NCBI RefSeq assembly: GCF_000013365.1 | Contig: NC_007778.1 | Coordinates: 4,650,001 to 4,714,000, forward strand | DNA: 64,000 nt | DNA from: Rhodopseudomonas palustris HaA2 | GTDB taxonomy: Bacteria; Pseudomonadota; Alphaproteobacteria; Rhizobiales; Xanthobacteraceae | Reading direction: 5' to 3' | In this document: in pieces, positions 1 to 8,360 of the stretch | Layout of the letters: every line of letters starts with the position of its first letter | Position numbering within the stretch: position 1 is the first letter of the stretch | Position numbers and translations under genes: made by a program | The notes under the pieces: generated by a model | Told to the model about the DNA's origin: nothing | Seen by the model: only the letters and a program-made list of their open reading frames with translations | Databases searched by the model: none

Positions 1-456
1 GCCGAAATAGCGCAGCGCCAGCGGAATGCCGGGCGCATCGATCAACTTGTCGGCGGCGGCATCGAAATCCTCGAACGCGCTGGGGCGATCGACGAACACC
101 GAGCCGAGCGCACCGGGCTTCATCTGCTCGAAGCCGAGCGCCAGCACGCAATCGGCCGCACCCGAGGCGATCGCCTGCCGCGCCAGAAACAGCGCGGTCG
201 AGCCGGTCGAGCAGTTGTTGTTGACGTTGACGATCGGCACGCCGGTCATGCCGACCTGATACAGCGCGCGCTGCCCGCAGGTGGAGTCGCCGTAAACGTA
301 GCCGACGAAGGCCTGCTGGATGGCGTCGTAGCCGACACCCGCGTCGCTGAGCGCGCGCCGCGCCGCTTCGGCGCCCATCAGGTGATAGGGCTCGTTGGCG
401 CCCGGCTTGACGAAAGGAATCATGCCGACACCGGCGACGTAGACGGATGACGCCAT
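1..456 (-). CDS. Thiolase / lipid-transfer protein, 3' end beyond window
   Basis: The 152 visible codons encode the N-terminal part of a thiolase-fold protein of the SCP-x / lipid-transfer type, which acts on acyl-CoA thioesters. The protein starts MASSVYVAGVGMIPF and continues to a NVNNNCSTGSTALF motif, whose Cys is the usual nucleophile of the family. The start is the ATG at 454-456, just downstream of a purine-rich stretch. The gene diverges from a TetR regulator and an acyl-CoA ligase, which suggests a shared beta-oxidation-like route for an unidentified acid. A palindrome at 491-508 lies in its promoter region. The stop codon is outside the window, so the C-terminal catalytic Cys/His cannot be checked. 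Confidence 0.85.
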   Translation of the reverse strand, partial: MASSVYVAGVGMIPFVKPGANEPYHLMGAEAARRALSDAGVGYDAIQQAFVGYVYGDSTCGQRALYQVGMTGVPIVNVNNNCSTGSTALFLARQAIASGAADCVLALGFEQMKPGALGSVFVDRPSAFEDFDAAADKLIDAPGIPLALRYFG

Positions 457-490
457 TTGTTTCTCTCCCTAACTTACCCGTTGGACTTTT

Positions 491-508
491 TATTACCCAT
501 GAGTAATA
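491..508. promoter_or_regulatory. Putative TetR operator palindrome
   Basis: TATTACCCATGAGTAATA is an 18-bp palindrome with a single mismatched pair. It lies between the divergent thiolase and tetR genes. A further half-site-like TTACCCG lies just to its left, around 473-479. Position and symmetry are what is expected for autoregulation by the adjacent TetR protein; binding is inferred. Confidence 0.6.
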
Positions 509-552
509 TAAGCCACCGTCGCTGGAGTCAATCGGCGACGCTTCACGGATGC

Positions 553-1233
553 ATGATGGACGGACGCCCCGCCAACGACCAATCGCCCTGGATGCCGTTC
601 GAGAGCCGCCGCCGCGCCCGCGACGAGAAGCGCGAGGCGGTGCTGCGCACGGCGGTGCAGCTGTTTCTCGAGCAGGGCTATCACCGCGCCACCCTGAACG
701 AGGTGGCCGAGCGGCTGAACATCACCAAGCCGGCGCTGTACAACTACTTCCGCAGCAAGGACGAGATCCTGTTCGAGTGCTGGGCGCTGGGGCAGGAGCA
801 AGTCGACGAGTTCATCGCCGTGATCAACCGCAGCGGCCAGAACGGCCTCGGCAAGCTGCGGGCACTGGTGCGCGCCTATGCCGGGACGATGGCGACCGAT
901 TTCGGCGCCAGCCTGGTGCGGTTCGATCCGCGCGACCTGAAGCCGCACAATGCGCAGACGGTGCGCGACGCCAAGCGCAGTATCGACCGGACGTTTCGGC
1001 GCTACATCGCGGAGGGCATCGCCGACAAATCGATCAAGCCGTGCGATCCGAAGCTGGCCGCATTCGCGATCGCCGGCTCGCTGAATTGGATCGGCCATTG
1101 GTACCAGCGCGGCGGCCCGCTGACGCCGGATGCGATCGCCGATGAATTCGCTGTCCGTCTCACGGAAGGGCTCGCCGCGCCATCGATCAAGAAGAGCGTC
1201 GTCAAGGCGCCGACTGCAACAAAGAAGAAGTAA
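553..1233 (+). CDS. TetR/AcrR family transcriptional regulator
   Basis: A 226-residue DNA-binding repressor of the TetR family. The N-terminal helix-turn-helix is clear (ATLNEVAERLNITKPALYNY), followed by FRSKDEIL. The C-terminal ligand-binding half is of the TetR_C type and presumably senses an acyl-CoA or its acid. The reading frame is open back to 457, but the family HTH spacing and the position of the palindrome at 491-508 favour the ATG at 553 (or the adjacent ATG at 556). No strong ribosome site is visible for either. The gene is followed 17 bp later by an acyl-CoA ligase, so the two are probably cotranscribed. Confidence 0.88.
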   Translation: MMDGRPANDQSPWMPFESRRRARDEKREAVLRTAVQLFLEQGYHRATLNEVAERLNITKPALYNYFRSKDEILFECWALGQEQVDEFIAVINRSGQNGLGKLRALVRAYAGTMATDFGASLVRFDPRDLKPHNAQTVRDAKRSIDRTFRRYIAEGIADKSIKPCDPKLAAFAIAGSLNWIGHWYQRGGPLTPDAIADEFAVRLTEGLAAPSIKKSVVKAPTATKKK

Positions 1234-1250
1234 CCCCAGGGAGGACACTC

Positions 1251-2807
1251 ATGAATATCACCCACGGCCTGCGGCGCGCGCTGCAGATCAACGCCGACGG
1301 CCTCGCCACCGTGTTCAACGGCCGCCGCCGCAGCTGGCGCGACGTCGGCGAGCGCGTCGCCCGCCTCGCCGCCGGCCTGCGTGCGCTCGGCGTCGGCGAA
1401 GGCGAGCGCGTCGCCGTGCTGTCGATGAATTCCGACCGCTATCTGGAGCTGTATCTGGCCGCCGGCTGGTGCGGCGGCGTGATCGTGCCGCTCAACATCC
1501 GCTGGAGCGCACTGGAGAACGAGGACGCGCTGCGCGACTGCCGTGCGGTGGCTCTGGTCGTCGACAAGGCGTTCGCCGCGACAGGCGCGACGCTGGCGCA
1601 AGCGATTCCAGGTCTGGCAATGGTCTTTGCCGACGATGGCGATGTGCCGGCAGGCATGAAGAGCTACGAAGACGTCATCGCGACCAACGCGCCGATCCCC
1701 GACGCGATGCGCAAGGCCGAGGACCTCGCCGGTATTTTCTATACCGGCGGCACCACCGGGCGTTCCAAGGGCGTGATGCTGAGCCACGGCAACCTGATGG
1801 CCAACGCGCTCAATGCTTTGGGCGAAGGTCTGTTTCCCAGCACCTCGGTGTATCTGCACGCGGCGCCGATGTTCCATCTCGCCAACGGGGCGGCGATGTA
1901 TTCGCTGCTGCTGTCCGGCGGCTCCAATGTCATGGTGCCGTCGTTCACGCCGGAAGGCGTGATGGCGGCGATGCAGAACGACCGCGTCACCGATGTGCTG
2001 CTGGTGCCGACCATGATCCAGATGTTCGTCGATCATCCGGCGCTGAAGAGCTACGACCTGTCGTCGCTGAAGAACATCATCTACGGCGCCTCCCCGATCA
2101 GCGAGGCGGTGCTCGCCCGCGCCAGCGCCGCGCTGCCCCACGTGCAGTTCACCCAGGCCTACGGCATGACCGAATTGTCGCCGATCGCCACGCTGCTGCA
2201 CTGGAAGGAGCATATCGGCGACGGCAAGGCCAAGGGACGGCAGCGCGCGGCCGGCCGCGCTACGCTCGGCTGCGAGGTCCGCATCGTCGACGCCGACGAC
2301 CAGCCGGTGCCGTACGGCACCGTCGGCGAGATCTGCGTGCGCGGCGACAATGTGATGATGGGCTATTGGGAGCGTCCGGAGGAGACCGCGCGGGCGCTGG
2401 CGGGCGGCTGGATGCACACCGGCGACGGCGGCTACATGGACGAGCACGGCTTCGTCTACGTCGTCGACCGCGTCAAGGACATGATCATCTCCGGCGGCGA
2501 GAACGTCTATTCGGTCGAGGTCGAGAACGCGGTGGCGCAGCATCCGGCCGTGGCGCAATGCGCGGTGATCGGGATTCCGCACGAGGCCTGGGGCGAGCAG
2601 GTCCACGCCGTGGTCGTCACCAAGGCCGGCGCGAGCGTCACCGCCGACGAACTGATCGCGCATTGCAAGGCGCTGATCGCCGGCTACAAATGCCCGCGCA
2701 GCGTCGACATCACCGAGACGCCGCTGCCGCTGTCGGGCGCCGGCAAGATCCTCAAGCGCGAATTGCGACAGCCCTATTGGGAGAACCGCGAACGCCGCGT
2801 GAGCTGA
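1251..2807 (+). CDS. AMP-dependent acyl-CoA synthetase/ligase
   Basis: A 518-residue member of the ANL superfamily that activates a carboxylic acid to its CoA thioester through an acyl-adenylate. Visible motifs are the P-loop-like YTGGTTGRSKGVMLSH, the YGMTE motif, the GWMHTGDGG and VDRVKDMIISGGENVYS hinge segments, and the C-terminal catalytic Lys in SGAGKILKREL. Length is normal. A good GGGAGG-type ribosome site precedes the ATG. Neighbouring thiolase and TetR genes suggest a fatty or aromatic acid catabolic unit; the substrate cannot be read from sequence. Confidence 0.9.
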   Translation: MNITHGLRRALQINADGLATVFNGRRRSWRDVGERVARLAAGLRALGVGEGERVAVLSMNSDRYLELYLAAGWCGGVIVPLNIRWSALENEDALRDCRAVALVVDKAFAATGATLAQAIPGLAMVFADDGDVPAGMKSYEDVIATNAPIPDAMRKAEDLAGIFYTGGTTGRSKGVMLSHGNLMANALNALGEGLFPSTSVYLHAAPMFHLANGAAMYSLLLSGGSNVMVPSFTPEGVMAAMQNDRVTDVLLVPTMIQMFVDHPALKSYDLSSLKNIIYGASPISEAVLARASAALPHVQFTQAYGMTELSPIATLLHWKEHIGDGKAKGRQRAAGRATLGCEVRIVDADDQPVPYGTVGEICVRGDNVMMGYWERPEETARALAGGWMHTGDGGYMDEHGFVYVVDRVKDMIISGGENVYSVEVENAVAQHPAVAQCAVIGIPHEAWGEQVHAVVVTKAGASVTADELIAHCKALIAGYKCPRSVDITETPLPLSGAGKILKRELRQPYWENRERRVS

Positions 2808-2825
2808 CCCTCGTGCCGCAACGCT

Positions 2826-3530
2826 TCACGGCATCGGCCGCAGTTGAAACTGGCCGATGCTGCGGAACCGCTCGCCGGCGCTGTCCTGCCGGCACACCGC
2901 GATCCGGTCGATCGCCAGCGTCCCGAGATCAAGCACGTCGAACTGTTGGCGCAGCAGGCCGAGCAGCTCGACGTGCCGCACGCGGTCGAGCGAGCCGGTC
3001 AGCGTCATGTGGAAGCGGAATTCCTCGATCACATAGGGGTAACCCCAATGATCGAGATATTGGATCTGCCGGGGCGTCAATTGCGCCGGCTTCCTGCGCG
3101 CCCGATCGGCCGCTGTCAGCGGCGCGCGGAAGGTGTCGAAACTGCGCACGCAATCGGTCGCGAGTTGCACGAGCTCGTCCGAGGGCGCTGAAGGCACCAC
3201 CGCGATGAAGCTGCCGATCGACTGGACCACCGGCGCGATGACGGGGATCGCCCGCGGCGTCTCGGCGAAGGTGGCGCAGGCCCACAGCAGCTCCGCCTCG
3301 CTCTGGCCTGCCGCCAAAGCGATCGGCGCCTTCAGCGTGGCGTGGAAGCCGTATTTGCGCGGCTCGCGGGTGATGGCGGCCCAGTCAGGCACGGCGCGCG
3401 TCATCGCCTCAGGAAACGGTGGTTCGGCGCCGGTGACAACGTCGTAGCCGAGCAGCGCGGACCCGAACCGGTCGAGCACGCTGCCGGGCGGCGGCAGATA
3501 ATAGATGGCGTAGCGGGGGATTTGCGTCAT
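2826..3530 (-). CDS. DUF1045 2H-phosphoesterase-like phosphonate metabolism protein
   Basis: 234 residues. Two HxT motifs, HAT at residue 63 and HMT at residue 174, are the signature of the 2H phosphoesterase fold, which opens cyclic phosphates or cleaves 2',5'-type phosphodiesters. The family (DUF1045) is known to occur with C-P lyase genes. It lies 21 bp downstream of a PhnM gene in a three-gene minus-strand operon. The window contains no phnP, the enzyme that normally opens 5-phosphoribosyl 1,2-cyclic phosphate. This protein is therefore a good candidate for that step; that role is inferred. Confidence 0.85.
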   Translation of the reverse strand: MTQIPRYAIYYLPPPGSVLDRFGSALLGYDVVTGAEPPFPEAMTRAVPDWAAITREPRKYGFHATLKAPIALAAGQSEAELLWACATFAETPRAIPVIAPVVQSIGSFIAVVPSAPSDELVQLATDCVRSFDTFRAPLTAADRARRKPAQLTPRQIQYLDHWGYPYVIEEFRFHMTLTGSLDRVRHVELLGLLRQQFDVLDLGTLAIDRIAVCRQDSAGERFRSIGQFQLRPMP

Positions 3531-3551
3531 CGCGGACAGGATAGCCTCGTC

Positions 3552-4745
3552 TCAGGCCGCGGCAACCGTCTCGTGCGCGGCCTTGTGCGACATCACGAAG
3601 CGCTCCGGCTCGTCGAGATGAACGAGCCGCCCTCCCGCGATCGCCGCGACCAGCCGCGGCCGCAGGGCGATCCGGTCGTCGACGATCAGGATATCGGCGC
3701 GCTTACCGGCCTCCAGCACGCCGCGGTCGGACAATCCCGCCGCGCGTGCCGGCGATTCCGAAACCAGCTTCCACGCCTGCGGCAGCGGCAGGATGCCGTC
3801 ATGCACCAGCCGGAACGCCGCCAGCAGCGGGGCGGGATAGTAGTAATCCGACGCCAGAACCGAACACAGCCCCTTGGCGATCATGTCCGCCGCTTTGGTC
3901 CAGCCGGTATGGCTGCCGCCGCGCACGACATTCGGCGCGCCAAACACGATGAAGTCGCCCGCGCCGGCGGCGTCCCGCGCGGTCTCCTCGGTGGTGGGGA
4001 ATTCGGCGATGCGGACGCCGAGCGAGCGGAAGCCCTGCCGCATCTGCGGTGTGTCGTCGTCATGCGACAGCATCGGCAGGCCGGCGTCGCGGGCGCAGGC
4101 GGCGAGCCGAGAAATCGCGTCCGGCACCTCGGCGGTGCGCGAGGCGACGCGCTCGACCAGCCGGTCGAAGTCTTCGCCGGACAGGCCGGTGCGTTCCACC
4201 ATCCGGGCGCGCCGATGCGGACGCGACAGATCCGCGATCGTCGAATCCATGTGGTCGTTGAAGGCGAACAGATCGACGCGGCGGTCGCCGATCCACTGCG
4301 CGATCTCCTCGACGGCGTCGAGATTGAAAGCCTCGTGGCGCAAGTGGATACGCGTATCGACGGCGAGCCTCGCCCTCGTGACGTCGATCGCGTCCAGCAT
4401 CCGCCGGGCATTGGCGGCGCTGCGCAGCCCCGGCTCCCACGACCAGGTCACGGCATGGAACATCGTGGTGATGCCGTTGGCGATCGCCTGCCGATCGCTG
4501 TCCGCCAAGGCCACGTCGATCGGGAAATCGACGCCCGGCCGCGGCATCATCTGCCGCTCGAACGCGTCGCCGTGCAAATCGACGATGCCGGGCAGCACCA
4601 GCAACCCGCGCGCGTCGATCCGGATCGCGGGATGACGCGAACTCGAACCCGCAGCCGCGATCACCCCGCCCGAACTCTCGAGCGAGGCTTCCGACAGCTC
4701 GTCGCCGAGCAGCGTGCGGCCGCCTTCGATCAGGATGTCGGTCAT
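3552..4745 (-). CDS. phnM: PhnM-type alpha-D-ribose 1-methylphosphonate 5-triphosphate diphosphatase (first copy)
   Basis: 397-residue amidohydrolase-superfamily enzyme that removes pyrophosphate from the ribosyl triphosphate phosphonate before C-P cleavage. The metal site HxD ([16 protein letters not shown]) and a later SHDDD motif are present, as is [11 protein letters not shown]. It differs clearly from the second PhnM at 14821-15975 (for example HGDAFER against HTDHLEAH), so the two are not a recent duplication. The ATG overlaps the stop of the upstream hexapeptide transferase by 4 bp. Confidence 0.87.
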   Translation of the reverse strand: MTDILIEGGRTLLGDELSEASLESSGGVIAAAGSSSRHPAIRIDARGLLVLPGIVDLHGDAFERQMMPRPGVDFPIDVALADSDRQAIANGITTMFHAVTWSWEPGLRSAANARRMLDAIDVTRARLAVDTRIHLRHEAFNLDAVEEIAQWIGDRRVDLFAFNDHMDSTIADLSRPHRRARMVERTGLSGEDFDRLVERVASRTAEVPDAISRLAACARDAGLPMLSHDDDTPQMRQGFRSLGVRIAEFPTTEETARDAAGAGDFIVFGAPNVVRGGSHTGWTKAADMIAKGLCSVLASDYYYPAPLLAAFRLVHDGILPLPQAWKLVSESPARAAGLSDRGVLEAGKRADILIVDDRIALRPRLVAAIAGGRLVHLDEPERFVMSHKAAHETVAAA

Positions 4746-5407
4746 GCCGTCACGTCCTTGCTGCGCGATCCCCGCCGCATTTTCGCGGCGGCTTCGTATT
4801 TGTCGAGGAATTCCTCCACCGCCAACTGGCGAAAATCCGGCAGTGCCAGGCGCAGCGCCTCATGCTCCCAATCCCACCACGCCAGTTCGGCCAACCGCTC
4901 GGCGACGACTTCCGGAAACCGCCACCGGATCGGCCGCGCCGGATTGCCGGCGACGATCGTATAGGCCGGCACGTCGCGGGTGACGATCGCGCCGGCGGCG
5001 ACCACCGCGCCGGTGCCGATGTTGCGGCCGGGCAGCACGATCGCGCCATGGCCGATCCAGACGTCGTGGCCGATATGGACATGGTGGGCGCGGCGCCAGG
5101 CGAAGAACTCCGCATCGTCGCTCTCGCCCTCGAAATACGCGCTGGCGCGATAGGTGAAATGCGCCTGCGTCGCGCGATGCATCGGATGATTGCCGGGATT
5201 GATCCGGGTCATGGCCGCGATCGAGCAGAATTTGCCGATGCTCGAATAGGTGATCTGCGAGTCGTTGACGACGTAGGAGTAATCGTCCATCGCCACCTCG
5301 TTCAGGATCGTGCGCGCTCCGACCTCGCAATAGGCGCCGAGCTTCACCTCGTGAAGCCGGGCCGAGGGATCCACCGTCGGTTCGACAGAGAGCATTTTTG
5401 CGACCAT
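4742..5407 (-). CDS. Hexapeptide-repeat transferase of phosphonate loci
   Basis: 221 residues forming a left-handed beta-helix (hexapeptide) protein of the xenobiotic acetyltransferase type, as found associated with phn operons. Repeats run through [33 protein letters not shown] closes the helix. The H in HHVHIGHD is the usual catalytic His of this family. The start at 5407 is chosen because GGGGA lies five bases before it; the open frame upstream to 5500 has no such site. It leads a likely three-gene operon with PhnM and DUF1045. The acceptor, possibly an aminoalkylphosphonate, is unknown. Confidence 0.82.
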   Translation of the reverse strand: MVAKMLSVEPTVDPSARLHEVKLGAYCEVGARTILNEVAMDDYSYVVNDSQITYSSIGKFCSIAAMTRINPGNHPMHRATQAHFTYRASAYFEGESDDAEFFAWRRAHHVHIGHDVWIGHGAIVLPGRNIGTGAVVAAGAIVTRDVPAYTIVAGNPARPIRWRFPEVVAERLAELAWWDWEHEALRLALPDFRQLAVEEFLDKYEAAAKMRRGSRSKDVTA

Positions 5408-5467
5408 TGAATCCCCGCATCCGGTTTGTCGAGGCTGAGGTTCTTCGGCGGACTTGGTGACGACGTC

Positions 5468-5485
5468 GTGACGTCGGGATGACAC
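5468..5485 (-). promoter_or_regulatory. Possible Pho box for the hexapeptide-transferase operon
   Basis: Read on the minus strand, GTGTCAT-CCCG-ACGTCAC follows the 7-4-7 spacing of the PhoB box (CTGTCAT-N4-CTGTCAT). The first half matches well and the second only in its GTCA core. It lies upstream of the gene starting at 5407. Weak evidence; assignment is by eye. Confidence 0.35.
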
Positions 5486-5518
5486 GCACATGCTGTGCAT
5501 AACGGCAGAGCCGCGCCG

Positions 5519-5536
5519 TTGTCACACGCCTGCAAA
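5519..5536 (+). promoter_or_regulatory. Possible Pho box for phnCDE
   Basis: TTGTCAC-ACGC-CTGCAAA has Pho-box spacing and a good first half, 45 bp before the phnC start. With the minus-strand candidate at 5468-5485 it suggests divergent phosphate-starvation control of both operons. The second half is poor. Confidence 0.35.
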
Positions 5537-5580
5537 ATAGCAGCGCTACCGATATGCTCAACAAGCTCCAGGAGCAGCGC

Positions 5581-6405
5581 ATGCTGGTAGTTGAAGGTCT
5601 CACCTGCCGGTTCGGCAACCATGCCGCCGTGGACAACGCTTCCTTCGCCATCGAGCGCGGCAGCTTCATCGGCGTGATCGGCCGATCCGGCGCCGGCAAA
5701 TCGACCTTGTTGCGAATGCTGAACAGGCTTGCGGAGCCTTCCGAAGGCCGCATCCTGTTCGAGGGCATCGACGTCACCGCACTGCAGGGCCGCGAACTCC
5801 GTCAGTGGCGGGCGCGGTCCGCCATGATCTTTCAGCAGTTCAATCTCGTCGGCCGGCTCGACGTGTTGACCAACGTGCTGATGGGACGGCTGGCGCATAT
5901 GCCCGCCTGGCGGTCGCTGGCGCAGGCCTGGCCGGAGAAGGATCGCGCGCTGGCGATGTCGGCGCTGGATCAGTTCGACATGGCGCCTTTCGCGGCGCAG
6001 CGCGCCGACCAATTGTCCGGCGGCCAGCAGCAACGGGTCGCGATCGCGCGGGCGCTGGTGCAGCAGCCCGACATCGTGTTGTCCGACGAGCCGATCGCGT
6101 CGCTCGACCCGCGCAATACCAAGATCGTGATGGATGCGCTGCTGCGCATCAACAAGCACTTCGGCATCACCGTGATCTGCAATCTGCACTCGCTCGATCT
6201 GGCGCGGGTCTACTGCGATCGGCTGATCGGGATGGCGGCGGGTCGCGTGGTGTTCGATGGCGCGCCGGCCGAACTCACCGACCGGGTCGCGCGGGAGCTG
6301 TACGATCTCGAAGCCAACGACGTCATGGGTGCAGACCATCACGCGCCGGTCGTTCCCACCTTGCCCGCCCTGCCCGCTTACGCCCAGGCCGTCGCCACCG
6401 GATGA
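5581..6405 (+). CDS. phnC: Phosphonate ABC transporter ATP-binding protein
   Basis: 274-residue ABC ATPase that energises phosphonate import. Walker A is GRSGAGKST, the signature [15 protein letters not shown] and Walker [14 protein letters not shown]. The start at 5581 is preceded by CAGGAG with suitable spacing; an ATG at 5554 lies in frame but is less likely. It heads the operon with phnD, phnE1 and phnE2 and diverges from the hexapeptide-phnM-DUF1045 operon. Confidence 0.93.
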
Positions 6406-6507
6406 ACCGGCGGCAAGAGCCGCCCCCGATCGCGCATCACCTCACCCTCGTTCGAAGCATCGTTCGAGGCTTGCCGTTCATGTCCACCCGAAAAGGCCCG
6501 TCACACC

Positions 6508-7416
6508 ATGATCAAGTTCAGCACCGTTCTCGCAGGCGCCCTCGCGCTGGCGTTGACCGCCTCGGCCGCTCCGGCCCAGGATTGGAAGTCGAAATATCCG
6601 GAACTGGTGTTCGGCAAGGTGCCGGACGAGAACGCCTCTGGCACCACCACCCGCTGGACGCCGCTGACGGAGTATCTGTCGAAGAAGCTCGGCACCAAGG
6701 TGACGCTGCGGATCGCCAACGACTATGCCGCCGTGATCGAAGGCCAGCGCTCCGGGAACATCCAGATCGCGATGTACGGTCCGGCATCCTATGCCCGCGC
6801 CTATCTGATCGGCGCCAAGGTCGAACCTTTCGCCATCGAAGTGAACAATGACGGCAGCAAAGGGTACTACTCGGTCCTCTACGTGAAGACGGAGTCGCCC
6901 TACAAGAACATTCAGGACCTGAAGGGCAAGAACCTTTGCCTGGTCGATCCGAATTCGACCTCGGGCAACAACGTCCCCCGCTTCGAGATGAACAAGCTGT
7001 CGATCGATCCGGACAAGTTCTTCGGCAAAGTGATTTACGCCGGCAGCCACGAGAATGCCGTGATCGGCGTCGCGCAGGGCACCTGCGACGCCGCATTCAA
7101 CTGGTGGAACACCGAAGCCGAATCCAACCTGCTGCGGATGGACCGCAAGGGCATGGCCAAGGCGGCCGACTTCCGCATCATCCTGAAGTCCGACCAGATC
7201 GTGAATTCGCCGATGGCCTATCTCACCGACCTGCCGGCGGACCTGAAGGCGGCGATCCGCAAGGCGGTTCTCGATCTGGCGACCGACGATCCGGAAACCT
7301 TCAACAAGATCTACGAAGGCAAGGGCAAGCCTTATGACGCGGTCGATCACAAGGCCTATCAGCCGGTCATCGATCTGACGAAATTCGTCGACACCCTGCG
7401 CAAGAGCAAATCCTGA
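6508..7416 (+). CDS. phnD: Phosphonate ABC transporter substrate-binding protein
   Basis: 302 residues, with a Sec signal peptide (MIKFSTVLAGALALALTASA, cleaved near APAQ/DW). It is a periplasmic PhnD-type binding protein that delivers phosphonates to the PhnE permeases. The body contains PDENASGTTTRWTPL near the N-terminus and the typical LCLVDPNSTSGNNVPRF segment. It lies 102 bp after phnC, and a strong hairpin with a T-run at 7438-7465 separates it from phnE1, which would raise binding-protein expression relative to the permeases. Confidence 0.93.
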   Translation: MIKFSTVLAGALALALTASAAPAQDWKSKYPELVFGKVPDENASGTTTRWTPLTEYLSKKLGTKVTLRIANDYAAVIEGQRSGNIQIAMYGPASYARAYLIGAKVEPFAIEVNNDGSKGYYSVLYVKTESPYKNIQDLKGKNLCLVDPNSTSGNNVPRFEMNKLSIDPDKFFGKVIYAGSHENAVIGVAQGTCDAAFNWWNTEAESNLLRMDRKGMAKAADFRIILKSDQIVNSPMAYLTDLPADLKAAIRKAVLDLATDDPETFNKIYEGKGKPYDAVDHKAYQPVIDLTKFVDTLRKSKS

Positions 7417-7437
7417 GCCGACACGATCGACTGAAAC

Positions 7438-7465
7438 GGGCGGCCTTCAAGGCCGCCCTCTTTTT
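7438..7465 (+). terminator. Intra-operon rho-independent terminator/attenuator between phnD and phnE
   Basis: GGGCGGCCTT and AAGGCCGCCC flank a minimal loop (7438-7458) and are followed by TCTTTTT. It has the full form of an intrinsic terminator, but a four-gene operon continues past it with phnE1 starting at 7479. Partial termination here would give an excess of the binding protein, as in other ABC operons. Confidence 0.8.
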
Positions 7466-7478
7466 GCCAGGATAGTGG

Positions 7479-8360
7479 ATGCCAGCGGTTGTTTCGGAAC
7501 TGCCCGACGCTCAGTTGCGTCACCTCATGGATCACTATGAGGACGCGGTGTCGGCCAAACGCCGCCGCACCGCGATTGGCGCGGCCATCCTGGTCGCTGC
7601 GATCGTCGCGGCGGCGTGGATGGGCGAAGTCGACCCGGCGAAGTTCGCGGACAATTTCTGGCGCTTCCCATCCTACTTCATTTCGATCATGCCGACGCTG
7701 TCGCTCGGCACGCTGTGGGCCGACCTCGCCGAATGGCTGTGGGGGTTGAAGCGCTGGACCGGGCTGCTGCTCGACACTCTGCTGATCGCCTATGTCGGCA
7801 CTTTGATCGGCGCCATCGCCGGTTTCGTGCTGTGCTTCCTGGCCTCCGCCAATCTAGTCCGCTCGCGCACCATGGTGTTCGTGACCCGCCGATTTCTGGA
7901 GATCTGCCGCACCGTTCCGGAGCTCGTCTTTGCGCTGGTGTTCGTGCTGGCCTTCGGACTCGGGCCGCTGCCGGGCGTGCTGGCGATCGCGATCCACACC
8001 ACAGGGGCGCTCGGCAAATTGTTCGCCGAAGTCGTCGAAAATATCGACGACGAACCGATCGACGGCGTCGTCGCCTCGGGCGGCAACTGGGTGGAGATGG
8101 TGCGCTTTGCGGTGGTGCCGCAGGTGCTGTCGAATTTCGTCAGTTACGCCTTGCTGCGCTTCGAGATCAACGTCCGCGGCGCTGCCGTAATGGGTTTCGT
8201 CGGCGCCGGCGGCATCGGGCAGGACCTGATCGAGGCGGTCCGCAAATTCTACTACACCGACGTCAGCGCCATCTTGATGCTGATCATCATCGCAGTGATA
8301 ACGATCGATTACGGCACAGAGGCGGTCCGTCATCGTCTGATCGGGCGGGAAAGCCGATGA
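7479..8360 (+). CDS. phnE: Phosphonate ABC transporter permease PhnE (first)
   Basis: 293-residue inner-membrane permease of the PhnE family, with an N-terminal membrane segment (about residues 25-45) and the binding-protein-dependent transport domain that follows. The EAA-type loop that contacts PhnC is visible (DGVVASGGNWVEMVRF), followed by GAGGIGQDL. AGGATAG precedes the ATG. Its stop overlaps the start of the second PhnE by 4 bp, indicating translational coupling and a heterodimeric channel. Confidence 0.92.
   Translation: MPAVVSELPDAQLRHLMDHYEDAVSAKRRRTAIGAAILVAAIVAAAWMGEVDPAKFADNFWRFPSYFISIMPTLSLGTLWADLAEWLWGLKRWTGLLLDTLLIAYVGTLIGAIAGFVLCFLASANLVRSRTMVFVTRRFLEICRTVPELVFALVFVLAFGLGPLPGVLAIAIHTTGALGKLFAEVVENIDDEPIDGVVASGGNWVEMVRFAVVPQVLSNFVSYALLRFEINVRGAAVMGFVGAGGIGQDLIEAVRKFYYTDVSAILMLIIIAVITIDYGTEAVRHRLIGRESR

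Noticed and set aside
1002-2663. 553-residue minus frame opposite the acyl-CoA ligase
   Set aside because: Rich in His, Arg and Asp with no domain, the usual shadow of GC-rich coding DNA.
3342-4964. 540-residue plus frame opposite PhnM and the hexapeptide gene
   Set aside because: Same shadow composition; the minus strand has clear family motifs.
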